Both the position numbers and the translations under genes were made by a program. Shown here in pieces: positions 54,188 through 64,000 of a stretch of 64,000 bases of DNA. The stretch lies in the NCBI GenBank assembly GCA_029204045.2, contig CM055068.1:29959587-30023586 (forward strand), given 5' to 3'. This DNA comes from Tillandsia leiboldiana (lineage: Eukaryota; Streptophyta; Magnoliopsida; Poales; Bromeliaceae). Numbering within the stretch: position 1 is the first letter of the stretch; each line of letters starts with the position of its first letter. The notes under the pieces were generated by a model. The model searched no databases, was not told the DNA's origin, and saw only the letters and a list, made by a program, of their open reading frames with translations.

Positions 54188-54390
54188 CGTCTGCTGAAAT
54201 CAAAGAAACCGCGTTAACCCTAACATTATCACCCTAGCACCTTGACTTACAACCTACTTATATTAAACCCCGTTTCCCCGTACTCTCACGTACTACCGCA
54301 CCTATTCCTTGGTTATCTCGTGTCCCAATTTGCTTGAGGCATCATACACTGTGGATGTGGATCTCCGACTACAGTGGTTATGGTTGTTTT

Positions 54391-54405
54391 TCTCTGATAC
54401 CATAT
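54391..54405 (-). promoter_or_regulatory. Primer binding site (Y7)
   Basis: Minus strand atatggtatcagaga, 4-5 bp from the LTR end. Initiator-Met tRNA type with mismatches at its edges. Confidence 0.65.
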
Positions 54406-56382
54406 AATCTGTCACGCCCCGGGAGGTCTTAGTATAAGCGGAAAAACGTGTATTATATTTTTTTTTTCTTCACACGTGAAGATCAACCTCGCCCCCGGTG
54501 CACGACAGACTGCCACATATACAAATTCACTCTGCAATCGGACAGGGTCTCCTTTGTATATGCACGGCGTCCCATTTACAATACCAACCATCAACCATAC
54601 AGTCATCAACAAACATAGAGCAGGAGAAGTAATTACCTACGGTTTTGCAAACGGTGTCCACCCGACACCCAATTTTTTAAAACAATTACATATCCAAACA
54701 AGAGAGCGGCGACATAGTTTGGAAAGGATAAATCCAGAGGTTTACAAAATCTGTGCCCACACGGCACTCTGCTTTTGAAAACGTTTTCGCAATCATTTTT
54801 ATGATGATAAAAACATGCCGCGCCCGAAATCACGAAAGTATGTCTAAACCGTAATAGTACATCCAATCCACAATGCTAACTATAACTAATATGATCCACA
54901 GATGCAAATTAAACTAACAGTAGTTAAGAAAGAATTGAGATAAAACCAAGGAGCAACGAGTAGAAAGCCTCCTACGACTACGGTCCTCCCGACGCAGTCT
55001 CACCACCATCCCGACTAATGCCCCTAGTCAAACCTGTCACGGAGTGGGTAAAGTCAGTGACAAATAAAGTAGATGTCTTAACAATTAATGTTGAATTAAC
55101 AACAAACCGATTATACTGGAACCTTTCGCTAAAACCCTGTCACAAAATAAGCTGGGTCCCATCCCCAGAGTACCTGTCGGAGAGACGGAAGTCTCCCCTC
55201 GTGCACAGTCACATTACCCCCATGATGCTTTTAACCCCTTCACGGAGCTAGTGCGGCTCCTTAGCTGTCGTGAAGAGGTCCCCACCCCATACACGTGGGG
55301 CACACGGGTCACTCTGACCACTTCTCCGAAAAAGTACATCCATGCGGAGGCCAATCCGCCTGTGTACGTGCAGCATCCAAAACCGAAATTACCGGTGTTG
55401 GCGTGTAATAAGCCCCGCGACCGCAGCCGCCACAATTATTAAATAAAAGTATTCATGCGAAGATATAATAGTCCATCTACTTTATTAGACAAGTTAACGA
55501 GCCTTTTACGATGATATGGTGCACTCACTGCACTTGTTGAACTTATAGCAAGGGTACCCACCTGGTTGCGAGGGAATCGGAGCACCCGGATCTTTCGCAC
55601 ACTCCCGTTGCGTATCTGGACCTAAGAAGAGTCCATAAGGGTAACCAAAGTCAGAACCACGCACTAACTCTACAAAACGAAAGGCCGACATTACCCATCC
55701 AACGGACACCCAAGGAAATCGTCAAACCCGTCGATCAACGGATTTCCCCCGCGCAGCTGTCGCCGCCTGCCGGAGCCCCGCGCCGCCCGAACCCATGCGG
55801 CGGCCCTCCGCGGGCAGCGCCCGCGCGGGTGTGGTCCGCGCGGCGCCCGCGCGGCGCCCACACGGGTGCGGCCCGCGCGGCGCTTGTTCGGCGCCCGCGC
55901 GGGTGCGGGCCCGCGCGGCGCCCGCTCGGTGCCCCGCGCGGGTGCAATCCCGCGCGGCGCCCGCGCGGTGCGGCCCGCGCGGCGCCTGTGCGGCGCCCGC
56001 GCAGGTGCGGGCCCGCGCGGCGCCCGCTCGGTGCCCCGCGCGGGTGCAATCCCGCGCGGTGCCCGCGCGGGTGTGACCCGCGCGGCGCCCCGCGCGGGTG
56101 CTATCCGCGCGGCGCCCGTGCGGCTCCCGCGGTTGCCGCCCGCGCGATGCCCTAGCGGCCTCGCGCGTCTCTGCCGCCCGTGTCGTGCCCTAACTTGCGC
56201 AACGACGGCGGCGGTGGCGGAGATGACGGAGACGACCGAAACCCTAAAGAAGAACGTAAAAGAAGATCCCGAAAAACCACAATGAGGATTCACTCACCGG
56301 ATTAATCCACGGGGAAGTCGTCCGATCGCGCTCTTGTCTCCGGCTCGTTGTTCGGGGTGATCGGACTCCTTCGTTTCCTTCC

Positions 56383-57990
56383 TGTCACACCCCGGGGGCT
56401 CGAATCGCGCGGAAGAAGAGCCACCGATGCTCCTGATTCAGCCATATATTTTTTATTGTAAACCAACGCTCCCCGGTGCGTGTCCAGACCCGCCGCATAC
56501 ACAAATTCACTCTGCAAACGGGTAGAGTCTCCTTTGTATATGCACGGCGTCTCTCATACAAAATGTCTCACGAGGCGTAGCACATACAATCTCTAACCCC
56601 CTCAGTTGGGGTCTCGTTCACATACAACCAAACAACTCACGTGATATTCTAATATTCACTTAGAACATAGAGGCCGATGTTTTGAAAGGATAAATAATCA
56701 CAAGGTTTTGAAAACGGCATCCACACGATGCCATCGTTTTATGAAAGACCGTTTGAAAGCCACATAAATCCACAGGGGTTTGAAAACGGCACCCACCCGA
56801 TGCCGATCTTTGTGAAAACCGTTCGCAAACACATAAATCCCACAAGGTTTGTAAAATTCGGTGCCCACACGACACCCACGTTTTAAAAGTAGTTTTCGCA
56901 AACGGTTTTCTTTGCTTTTCATTGTTTAAAATGGCCAAGTAAGAAAGAATGCAACAATCATTCGTTTATTCCAAAAGGGAAAAAGGCAACATCCACTTCG
57001 ACGCCACGGGGGTGTCGCAATCCACAACTAGCTAGCATGTGTAATAAAAGAAAAAGGAAAGGAAAGTCACTGTATCTGAAGTCACTAAAAGCCAGAACAG
57101 CACTCTCGCGGCCTCACCGGTGCCCTAGCACTCGCCCCTGGACGAACCTGTCACGGAGTGGAAGTCAATGACTAGAATAAACATAATGAGCAAGAAAGCA
57201 ATAATAAAGCAAACCACTGTGCGGGTGCGTTGCCCGCGGTGCGGGGGCGGCCCCGCGCGGCCCTAGCCCGCGCGGCCGCCCCGCCTGCAGGCGGCCCCGC
57301 GCGGCCAAGCGCCGCGCGGTGCTCGCCTGCGGGTGGTGCCCGCGTGGCGCCCCTCCCGCGGCCGGCCCGCCGGCGGCGGCGGCGGCGGCGCTCCCCGCGA
57401 AAACTCCACCCCGAAACGCCTAACCAAAACCTAATGGAAAAACTCACCTTCGATCCGCCGGAAAAGAGAAGAAGAGGATCGTCCTATCGTTGCCCGGTTG
57501 ATCCCGCGAGCTAGAAACCTCCGTCCTTCTCCCGTAAGTCCCGCCGTCGGTCGTAACAAGAGCGAAAAAAGGTTGGGTCCCCGTCTTTCTCTATTTCCCT
57601 CTCGTAGTGTCTCTTAAAAAGAGAAACCCTAGCCGCCGAACGAAGGTACCTAAGCGGGAAGCCCTAAAACCCTAGGTTCCTCAAAGGAAAAATAAATAAA
57701 TATTAGGAACCGATCCGGCGGCTAGAATTACCCCGAGAAACGTGCCGATCGTCCGCACGGATCCCGGGGCGCCCAAGGGGGGTCCGAACTTCAGAATTTT
57801 ATTCTGGGAGAACCGGGAGTCGGATTCTGAAACCGATCACGTCCCCGTTCTCCATTTCGCGAACCCTTCCGCCTAAAAATGTCCGCGAGCCACGACGGAC
57901 TTTCCGGAAAAACACCAAAAATTGTCCCACAGTCGGCAGTCGTAAGAAAAAGGGGTAACGGGAAGGGTCACGGAAAAGCCAGGTCTTACA
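56383..57990 (-). repeat. Y8 3' LTR (1608 bp)
   Basis: Sense start TGTAAGACCTGGC, end CCCCCGGGGTGTGACA. A GC-rich part with a CGG run (about 57370-57390) and three covarying hairpins (56716-56876) near the 3' end. The ORFs in the CGG part are compositional. Confidence 0.88.
56716..56876 (-). other. Three covarying LTR hairpins (Y8)
   Basis: Plus-strand spans 56716-56732, 56788-56804 and 56860-56876, spaced exactly 72 bp. Sense stems GGCATC/GATGCC, GGCATC/GGTGCC and GGTGTC/GGCACC, each with a 5-nt loop ending gtg. Differences between units are compensated or become G-U pairs. Each is followed by a ttttcaaa-ccttgtgg type phrase. Confidence 0.68.
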
Positions 57991-58019
57991 CCACTCACCA
58001 ATAAAAACAAGTTTCGTCC

Positions 58020-58660
58020 CCGAAACTTAACTCCCGCCTGCGGCGAAGGGGTCCGGGTAGCACTCCCTCATCTTTGATTCGGGCTCCCAAGTTGTCTCAC
58101 GCTCTTCCTGATTGCTCCCAAGCACCTTTACGTAGGGAAATGTCCGACTTCGTAGCTTTTCAATCCTCCCGCGCTAGGGTCCGCACCGGCTCTTCCTCGC
58201 AGTACAGGTTTTCTTTGAACTCGATTGCAGAGACGTCAAATACTCGCGACGGATTGGGGGATACCTCCGAAGCATGGATGCGCGGACTCGACAGAACTCG
58301 GTCGAGATTCGGTGGTAGGGCGAGGCGATGGGCCACGGGGCCGACGCACTCCAGAATCTGGAAAGGTCCTACGTACCGTGGGCTCAACTTGTCTCTCAAC
58401 CCGAACCGTTTCACCCCTGATCGTCCCAACATATCGGGGATCTACAGCGTCTGCCGTACAATGCTTCGTACGGCGCCATCTGGATGCTCGCTTGGTAGCT
58501 GTTGATATAAGAGGACTCTGCAAGGGGTAGGTAGCGCGACCATCCGTCTTCCAAATCCAGTACGCACGCTCGAAGCATGTCCTCGGGTATCTGAATCACC
58601 CGCTCGGATTGCCCATCCGTCTGGGGGTGAAAGGCTGAGCTGAAGTGTAACTTGGCCCCC
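58020..58660 (-). pseudogene. pol: Gypsy integrase C-terminal part (Y8)
   Basis: Fragments with DMLRACVLDL, GWSRYLPL, NSYQASIQMAPYEALYGRRCRSP and later LSPRYVGPFQILECVGPVAHRLALPPNL, in different frames. About 170 bp between ICWDD and the FGL segment is missing relative to Y7. Ends with gacgaaac before the LTR. Confidence 0.75.
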
Positions 58661-59202
58661 AGAGCTCGTCGTAGATTCTGCTAAAAGTCCGGACGAACCT
58701 TGTGCCTCGGCCCGAAGTAGTCGGTGTCGGCGTCCTGTGTAGCCTCCCCACTTACCGATGTATACATGGGTCAGTCGGTCGCGTGTCCAGGTCGTACCCC
58801 TTCGGTAATTCTAACCTCCATCTTCGCCGTTGGTTCAGCTCCTTCTGGGTGGAAAGACGCTTAAGGCTTTGGTGGTCCGAGAATACGTTACAGTGGGCAC
58901 CGGGGAGATAGTGCTTCCTCAGTCTCAGGGTGACGACGACTGCGGCAAGCTCCAGGTCGTGTGCCGGGTAGTTCTAATTGCAGTCCTTGAGTTGCCTTGA
59001 CGCATAGGCTACGACTCTTCCTTGTTGTTTCAGTACTCCTTCCGGTCCTGTTCGCGATGCATCGCGGTATACCTCGACGTCTCCCCGGGTGTTGGTAAGG
59101 CAAACGCGGGTGCTCTCGTTAACCGCTTCTCCAGCTCTCCAAACTTTCCCGGCATTGGGCCATCCAAAAGAGCTCGACCCCTTTCCGGGTCGAGCGGTTC
59201 AT
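58661..59202 (-). pseudogene. pol: Gypsy RNase H part and deletion junction (Y8)
   Basis: Minus strand from 59202: a segment like the Y7 region around FIWTDQC, then YRDASRTGPEGVL, VVAYASRQLKDC, YPAHDLELAAVV, ALLRKHY-like and VFSDHQSLKRL with stops and shifts, to about 58810. Sequence then jumps to integrase TRDRLTHVYI, so several hundred bases (integrase zinc domain) are deleted. Confidence 0.7.

Positions 59203-59238
<36 letters not shown>
59203..59238 (+). repeat. Run of 36 G
   Basis: The orthologous position in Y7 (ttcaagggggtgactc near 52430) has five G. The run therefore grew by slippage, or its length is a consensus error. Confidence 0.85.
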
Positions 59239-59239
<1 letters not shown>

Positions 59240-59708
59240 GTACCCGCTCTTTACAGGGTTTTCGTCAAATTTCGGCTAGTCGCCTTACGGGCGCAAGCCC
59301 CCATCCTGTTCCCGTACCAGTAGGTCGGCCGTGCACTCAGATGGTGCCTTCAGCCCTTTACTTTTCGCTACTAAGTGCATGGTCCATAAGTAGGAAGGAA
59401 ACAAAAGAACGCGCGCCTAAATAAATCCAGGCCTAATTCGGTTGGTTTCGGACGGAAAGAAAGGAAAGGAACCCCCAAAAAAAAAAAAAAATCTGAGGAC
59501 TACGCCAACGGTGAGTCCCCACAACCCTTTCAAAGGTGCTCGCCCCTCCCAAGATGTCCCGGGGAAAAGAAAAAGGGAAAACAACGAAGCTAATACTAAT
59601 GACGAGATATAACCAAAGCACACAATCGACTAGAAGGATGGTATATCCCAAAAGACCTTGGGGGGGGTTAGACGGGGTCAGGCAGGGACGGGTTACTCTG
59701 GTTCGACG
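59239..59708. other. Unassigned Y8 internal sequence
   Basis: Starts with a short gypsy stretch and then loses homology. A-run at 59477-59491. No recognisable domain. It replaces the RT, protease, gag and missing LTR end of Y8. Confidence 0.45.
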
Positions 59709-59867
59709 GTTGCGTTGCCCGCGGTGCGGGGGCGGCCCCGCGCGGCCCTAGCCCGCGCGGCCGCGCCGCCTGCAGGCGGCCCCGCGCGGCCAAGCGCCGC
59801 GCGGTGCTCGCCTGCGGGTGGTGCCCGCGCGACGCCCCCGCCGCGCGGCGCCCCGCCCGTGGCCGGC

Positions 59868-59907
<40 letters not shown>

Positions 59908-60509
59908 CGCTCCCCGCGAAAACTCCACCCCGAAACGCCTAATCAAAACCTAATGGAAAAACTCACCTTCGATCCGCCGGAAAAGAGAAGAAGAGGATCG
60001 TCCTATCGTTGCCCGGTTGATCCCGCGAGCAAGAAACCTCCGTCCTTCTCCCGTAAGCCCCGCCGTCAGTCGTAACAAGAGCGGAAAAAGGTTGGGTCCC
60101 CGTCTTTCTCTATTTCCCTCTCGTAGTGTCTCTTAAAAAGAGAAACCCTAGCCGCCGAACGAAGGTTCCTAAGCGGGAAGCCCTAAAACCCTAGGTTCCT
60201 CAAAGGAAAAATAAATAAATATTAGGAACCGATCCGGCGGCTAGAATTACCCCGAGAAACGTGCCGATCGTCAGCACGGATCCCGGGGCGCCCCAGGGGG
60301 GTCCGAACTTCAGAATTTTATTCTGGGAGAATCGTGAGTCGGATTCTGAAACCGATCGCGCCCCCGTTCTCCATTTCGCGAACCCTTCCGCCTAAAAATG
60401 TCCGCGAGCCCCGACGGACTTTCCGGAAAAACACCAAAAATTGTCCCACAGTCGGCAGTCGTAAGAAAAAGGGGTAACGGGAAGGGTCACGGAAAAGCCA
60501 GGTCTTACA
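59709..60509 (-). repeat. Y8 5' LTR, partial
   Basis: Very close to 57226-57990 of the other LTR (gcgttgcccgcggtgcgggg through ccaggtcttaca). The CGG run is longer here (59871-59905). The portion that would correspond to 56383-57225 is absent. Confidence 0.85.
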
Positions 60510-61017
60510 CTTCCTTTTCTCCTTTCTTTCCTTCGGCTATGGTTCCGTCTTTTTTCTTTTCTTTCTCTGTCGCGTTCTTTCTTTTCGGCTAGGGTTTCTC
60601 TCGTAGTATTAATTCAACCCCTTTTTATATCATAGTCGCCGATTAATTAATTTTCCAAATTAATTAATCATAGGAAATAACAACCCCAAATTTAATTGCA
60701 CGTAACCGATTAATTAATCCCTTAATTAATTAATCACACGGAATATCCAAATTCCCCTAAAATGCATGCCGGATATTTTACGCGGATTTCGATGCACGCC
60801 TTAAGTCATCGTGATCTTAAAAACCCCATTTCGGGAGATCCGTACATCGGATTCCCGATCCGATCGCACCATCGGTCTTCGTTTTCCGAGCCCTTCAACG
60901 GAAAAATACCCGCACCGCACATTGACCGAGTTTGAAACGTTAAATAATTTTATTCACTTAAGGGCATAAATAATTAACATGTGAGTCACAATTAGCCATA
61001 AAAGCCGAAACACTACA

Positions 61018-61560
61018 CCCAGCCCCGGATGTTGATGGACTGGCCAGTTCTCGGAAACGGCCACGGCTTCGCGGCAAGTGTATTTTCTGTAGGGGGCAGC
61101 ATCCATCAGGTACCTGTGAATTGAGGTGGGGTCGATGTTTCCGATGTGGGCAGCCAGGCCAAATCTGAGCTATATGCCCCCTTCGGACCTTTGTAGCACC
61201 TTCTTCAGCGTTGGCCCCTACCGCATCCCAGCAGAGGTCGCAATCACGACTACAGAGACGGCAGCAGCAGCAGAGGCAGCCCCAGCAGGCTGGCAGGTGC
61301 ATCTTCCTTGGAGGTCAGCACTTCGTCAGTACTTGTGATCAGTGGCAGGGACGCTGTTATCTTTGTGACTAGTCTGGACATTTGCGGGCTTCGTGCCCCC
61401 AGCCGACATGTGCAGCACCGACTTCGGCATCTGTTCCTACCACTTCCCAGCTGCGACCGGGAGCTTCACCGACAGGTCTCCAGGCAGACTGAGTTTCGCC
61501 TCCACACCCTTCTGGTGAGAGACAGCCGTTGTTGAGCGGTCAGGATGGCTTAGCGCAGGC
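61018..61560 (+). pseudogene. gag: Gypsy Gag C-terminal part with decayed zinc knuckles (Y6)
   Basis: Continuation of 47733-47959. In one frame: KCIFCRGQHPSGTC (CX2CX3HX4C) at about 61076-61114, then CFRCGQPGQ with a stop where the His should be. A Gln/Arg-rich region follows, then repeats of similar Cys-containing segments (about 61300-61460). Stops and shifts show decay. Confidence 0.7.
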
Positions 61561-61583
61561 GGGGGATTCTGCTATAGCTGACT

Positions 61584-62666
61584 GTGTGGTGGCAGGTATG
61601 GTCTATTTCTGGAATTTGGATTCATATCTTATTTGTTATACGAGCATCGTATTCTTTCATTAGTAGATCAGTTGCATCATCACATGGGTTAGAGGTAGGG
61701 CTTTTACCACGTGCACGAGAGGTTCAGTTTCCCGATCACACTTCGCACGTGGAAGAGTGTTGTGGGTCCTGCCTGATGCAGATCGAGTCCTGAATTATGC
61801 CAGCGGACTTGATGGTCTTGAGACAGCTGAGGGACTTTGATGTAGTTCTCGGGATGGACTGGCTGGCTCGATATTTTGTGACTATTGATTGTGCCGCGAG
61901 GACGGTCACCTTTTGTGAGCCAGGCCAAGAGGTGTTTGTGTGCCAGGGATGCCAGAGTACCTTCTTCGCCTCTATAGTTTCGACTTCTCGAGCGAGGCAG
62001 ATGATCCGTAGTGGATGCATAGCCTTTTTGGCTAGTGTGGTGGAGGAGCCTACGGCGGCTCCGGGACTCGGGGATATCCCTGTTGCTCATGAGTTCCCGG
62101 ATGTTTTTCCCCCGGAGTTGACTAGTATGCCGACAGATAGGGAGATCGAGTTTTTGATTGACGTAGTCCCAGGAACTGTGCCAATCTCTAAGGCTCCTTA
62201 CCGGATGGCACTGGCTGAGCTGCGTGAGTTAAAGGCGCAACTTCAGGACTTGATGGATAAGGGTTTTGTTAGACCCAGTGTACCGCCTTGGGGAGCGCCG
62301 GTGCTATTCGTGAAGAAGAAGGATGGTTCACTTCGGCTTTGTGTGGATTACCAAGAGTTGAATATAGTGACCATCAAGAACAAGTACCCTTTTTGCCGCG
62401 TATTGATGGCTTATTTGATCAGCTGCAAGGGTCTTGTGTCTTCTCGAAGATTGATCTGCAATCAGGTTACCACCAGCTGAAGGTGAAGGCCGATGATATC
62501 CCGAAGACAGCATTCACGACACGGTACGGGCATTATGAGTTTACAGTTATGCCTTTTGGATTGACTAATGCCCTTGCCGTCTTTATGGATTTGATGAACC
62601 AAATTTTTCGACCATACGTGGATCGGTTCGTGGTTGTGTTCATTGATGATATCCTAGTGTACTCCC
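61584..62666 (+). pseudogene. pol: Gypsy protease and reverse transcriptase, first part (Y6)
   Basis: The protease active-site region reads VIRASYSFIS (about 61635) where the family has DTGASHSFIS, so the catalytic Asp is lost. Downstream FDVVLGMDWLARY is intact (frame starting 61797), then VFPPEL, PISKAPYRMA, WGAPVLFVKKKDGSLRLCVDY and IKNKYP. A frameshift follows (about 62384-62400) and the RT continues in the next frame with FSKIDLQSGYHQ, VMPFGLTNA and the catalytic FIDDILVYS, where K3 inserts at 62667. Non-functional. Confidence 0.88.
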
Positions 62667-63242
62667 TGTGACTCCCCACTTCCCAGGGGGTCACCCATCC
62701 TAGAACTACTCTAGCTCTAGCACGCTTAACTCTCATGTTCCTCTTGGATCTTGCTACCATCCAAAATGCTATAGCCGGGTTAGAGATTTAGTCCTATTAT
62801 ATCATTTATATAGAGGACTAATCCAAATTCCGGGGGTGTCACATTCTTCCCCCCTTTAAGCCCTGACGTCCACGTCAGGCTCAAGCACACTCACAAGCAC
62901 CAGGCGATGTGAGACTCGTCTCGCTAGCCTTAGCCGACCTTGTGAGGAGCTGCACTCCACTCACAACGGTCATTAGCCGGGGAGCCTCGCTCTACCCGCT
63001 ATATAACCCTGGCTCAGCCGAGACTCATCTCACATTTCTGGCTGGTGAATGGCTCTGATACCAACTATGACGCCCCACTTCCCAGGGGGTCACCCATCCT
63101 AGAACTACTCTAGCTCTAGCACGCTTAACTCTCATGTTTCTCTTGGATCTTGCTACCATCCAAAATGCTATAGCCGGGTTAGAGATTTAGTCCTACTATA
63201 TCATTTATATAGAGGACTAATCCAAATTCCGGGGGTGTCACA
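62667..63242 (-). mobile_element. K3: Cassandra TRIM, TSD ctccc
   Basis: 576 bp. LTRs 62667-62843 and 63066-63242, with duplications ctccc at 62662-62666 and 63243-63247. The second LTR starts tatgac instead of tgtgac, and the two LTRs differ at about four positions, so this copy looks older than K1 and K2. 5S-like segment, primer site and purine tract as in K1. Removing it rejoins the RT reading frame at VYS-RSD. Confidence 0.95.
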
Positions 63243-63759
63243 CTCCCGGAGCGACACTGATCTTGAGGAGCACTTGAGGATTGTGCTCCAACTTCTGCGA
63301 GAGAGGAAGTTGTACGCCAAGTTATCGAAGTGCGAGTTTTGGCTCCGGGAGGCAGTTTTCTTGGGTCATGTGATTTCCGTCGTAGGAGTGGCAGTGGACC
63401 CGACGAAGATTGAGGCAGTCCGAGATTGGCCCCGACCGACGACGGTTTTAGAGGTTCGCAGCTTTATGGGTTTGGCTGGTTATTACCGTCGGTTTGTGGA
63501 GGGTTTTGCGAAACTCTCCACACCACTCACTCGTCTGACGCGTAAAGGGATTAAGTTTATTTGGAGTGAGGATTGCCAGAGGAGCTTTGAGGACTTGAAA
63601 GGCAGATTGATGTCGGCTCCTATCCTTTCCCTTCCTGTTATGGGGAAAGGATATATGGTTTACACTGATGCATCACATAGTGGACTTGGTTGCGTGCTGA
63701 TGCAGGAGGGTAAGGTAATTGCTTATGCATCTCGACAACTTAAGGATTACGAAAAGAAT
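63243..63759 (+). pseudogene. pol: Gypsy RT end and RNase H (Y6), cut by C4
   Basis: Open frame from the K3 border: SRSDTDLEEHLRIVLQ, KLYAKLSKCEFWL, FLGHV, RSFMGLAGYYRRFVEGF, then RNase H YTDASHSGLGCVLMQ and VIAYASRQLKDYEKN. The C4 LTR starts in the next codon. This stretch carries no stop, unlike the preceding parts. Confidence 0.9.
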
Positions 63760-64000
63760 TGTTAAGGACTTTGTTTTCGCGCATTTCGTGAAAGTATTAA
63801 GTCTTGAAGATTGAAGATGAAGAAAGTTGGATCATATACCTCAATCTCAAGAAAGAAGAATTCAAAAGGATCAGGTATGTTTAACTAATTAATTTTGGTG
63901 ATCCGAATACTTCTTATAGTGTAGAAACACTTGGATGAATTTTTAATTGCATAAAAATCAAAAACTGGACATGGGACATGTTCAGGATCCAGATCAGACA
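63760..64000 (+). mobile_element. C4: copia LTR, 5' part, cut by window edge
   Basis: Starts TGTTAAGGACTTTG and follows the C1 LTR (gcgcatttcgtgaaag, agtcttgaagatt, gatccgaatacttctt) to the first palindrome of the U3 array, here gatccagatc. Inserted in Y6 RNase H. Confidence 0.9.

Larger units (their letters stand above)
56383..60509 (-). mobile_element. Y8: decayed gypsy element, minus strand, TSD cttcc
   Basis: Perfect duplications cttcc at 56378-56382 and 60510-60514. Complete 3' LTR 56383-57990, internal remnant 57991 to about 59705, and a partial 5' LTR (about 59709-60509) that lacks its last 0.8 kb. Ends TGTAAGACC...GGGGTGTGACA on the minus strand. Only RNase H and integrase pieces remain. 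Confidence 0.88.
47962..61017 (-). mobile_element. Y7: chromovirus-like gypsy element, minus strand, with Y8 inside
   Basis: LTRs at 47962-50347 and 54410-56382 plus 60515-61017; internal region 50348-54409. Flanks cccaa (47957-47961) and cccag (61018-61022) are a target duplication with one mismatch. Both flanks are Y6 gag. LTR ends TGTAGTG...CGTGACA on the minus strand. Confidence 0.88.
54410..61017 (-). repeat. Y7 5' LTR, split by Y8
   Basis: 54410-56382 and 60515-61017, interrupted by Y8. Joined length about 2.48 kb. It contains hairpins at 54653-54669 and 54753-54767, the minisatellite 55800-56150 and a TATA box at 60621-60631. Removing Y8 and one cttcc restores the sequence found at 49840-49860 of the other LTR. 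Confidence 0.88.
43690..63759 (+). mobile_element. Y6: Ty3/gypsy element carrying K2, Y7 (with Y8) and K3
   Basis: 5' LTR (start uncertain, ends 47554), primer site, gag (47733-47959, resumed at 61018), protease and RT (61584-62666), RT end and RNase H (63243-63759). Cut at 63760 by the C4 LTR; the rest is outside the window. The same family as Y1 and Y2 by LTR. Several mutations make it defective. Confidence 0.85.

Noticed and set aside
57172..59946. Ala/Pro-rich ORFs over CGG runs
   Set aside because: LTR sequence with trinucleotide expansion; no domains.

Overview
This window is flowering-plant nuclear DNA made up of nested LTR retrotransposons. I found no host gene. The plant assignment rests on three element types: Sirevirus-like Ty1/copia elements (long gag, env-like ORF, repeated gggggag purine tracts), chromovirus-like Ty3/gypsy elements with 1.6-4.4 kb LTRs and a chromodomain-like integrase tail, and Cassandra TRIMs whose LTRs carry 5S rRNA-derived sequence. 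I cannot name the species. Labels used below: C1-C4 = copia, Y1-Y8 = gypsy, K1-K3 = Cassandra.

Layout. 1-2372: Y1 LTR on the minus strand, cut by the window edge and inserted into the decayed pol of Y2 (2373-7792, with a 4.0-kb 3' LTR). Y2 sits in the integrase of C1 (7793-14484: pol, env-like remnant, 3' LTR). C1 abuts Y3 (14485-22884), which contains the solo LTR Y4 (14949-18103, TSD acctt). Y3 ends inside the gag of C3, a minus-strand copia split by K1 (TSD gtttt) and by C2 (24326-41712, TSD tctca). The 5' LTR of C3 (42038-43304) abuts gypsy LTR debris. Y6 (about 43690-63759, plus) then runs to near the end, interrupted by K2 in its LTR (TSD gtata), Y7 in its gag (47962-61017, minus; Y8 lies inside one Y7 LTR, TSD cttcc), K3 in its reverse transcriptase (TSD ctccc) and the LTR of C4 in its RNase H (63760 to the end).

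C2 contains a 100-N gap (32514-32613). About 6.1 kb is repeated on either side of it, nearly base for base, and indels cluster at both gap edges. I read this as two contig ends carrying the same stretch of one element, so C2 is probably about 11.2 kb. C2 also lacks protease and the N-terminal part of integrase, so it would depend on proteins from another element.

The most interesting material is non-coding. (1) The copia LTRs carry, downstream of the TATA box, an array of eight or nine hairpins that share the loop TGGATT while their stems differ but stay complementary; compensatory changes distinguish C2 from C3. (2) Just upstream are two abutting long stem-loops, also with compensatory changes. 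(3) The U3 has paired palindromes at a period near 60 bp, changed from GATCCGGATC to GTCCGGAC in C3 with symmetry kept. (4) The same palindrome architecture recurs inside C1 and C2 before a TATA box and a roughly 385-bp GT-AG intron that precedes the env-like ORF, which suggests a second promoter. (5) Gypsy families Y4, Y7 and Y8 carry a different repeated covarying hairpin near the LTR 3' end. All structures were read by eye; no folding or database search was run.
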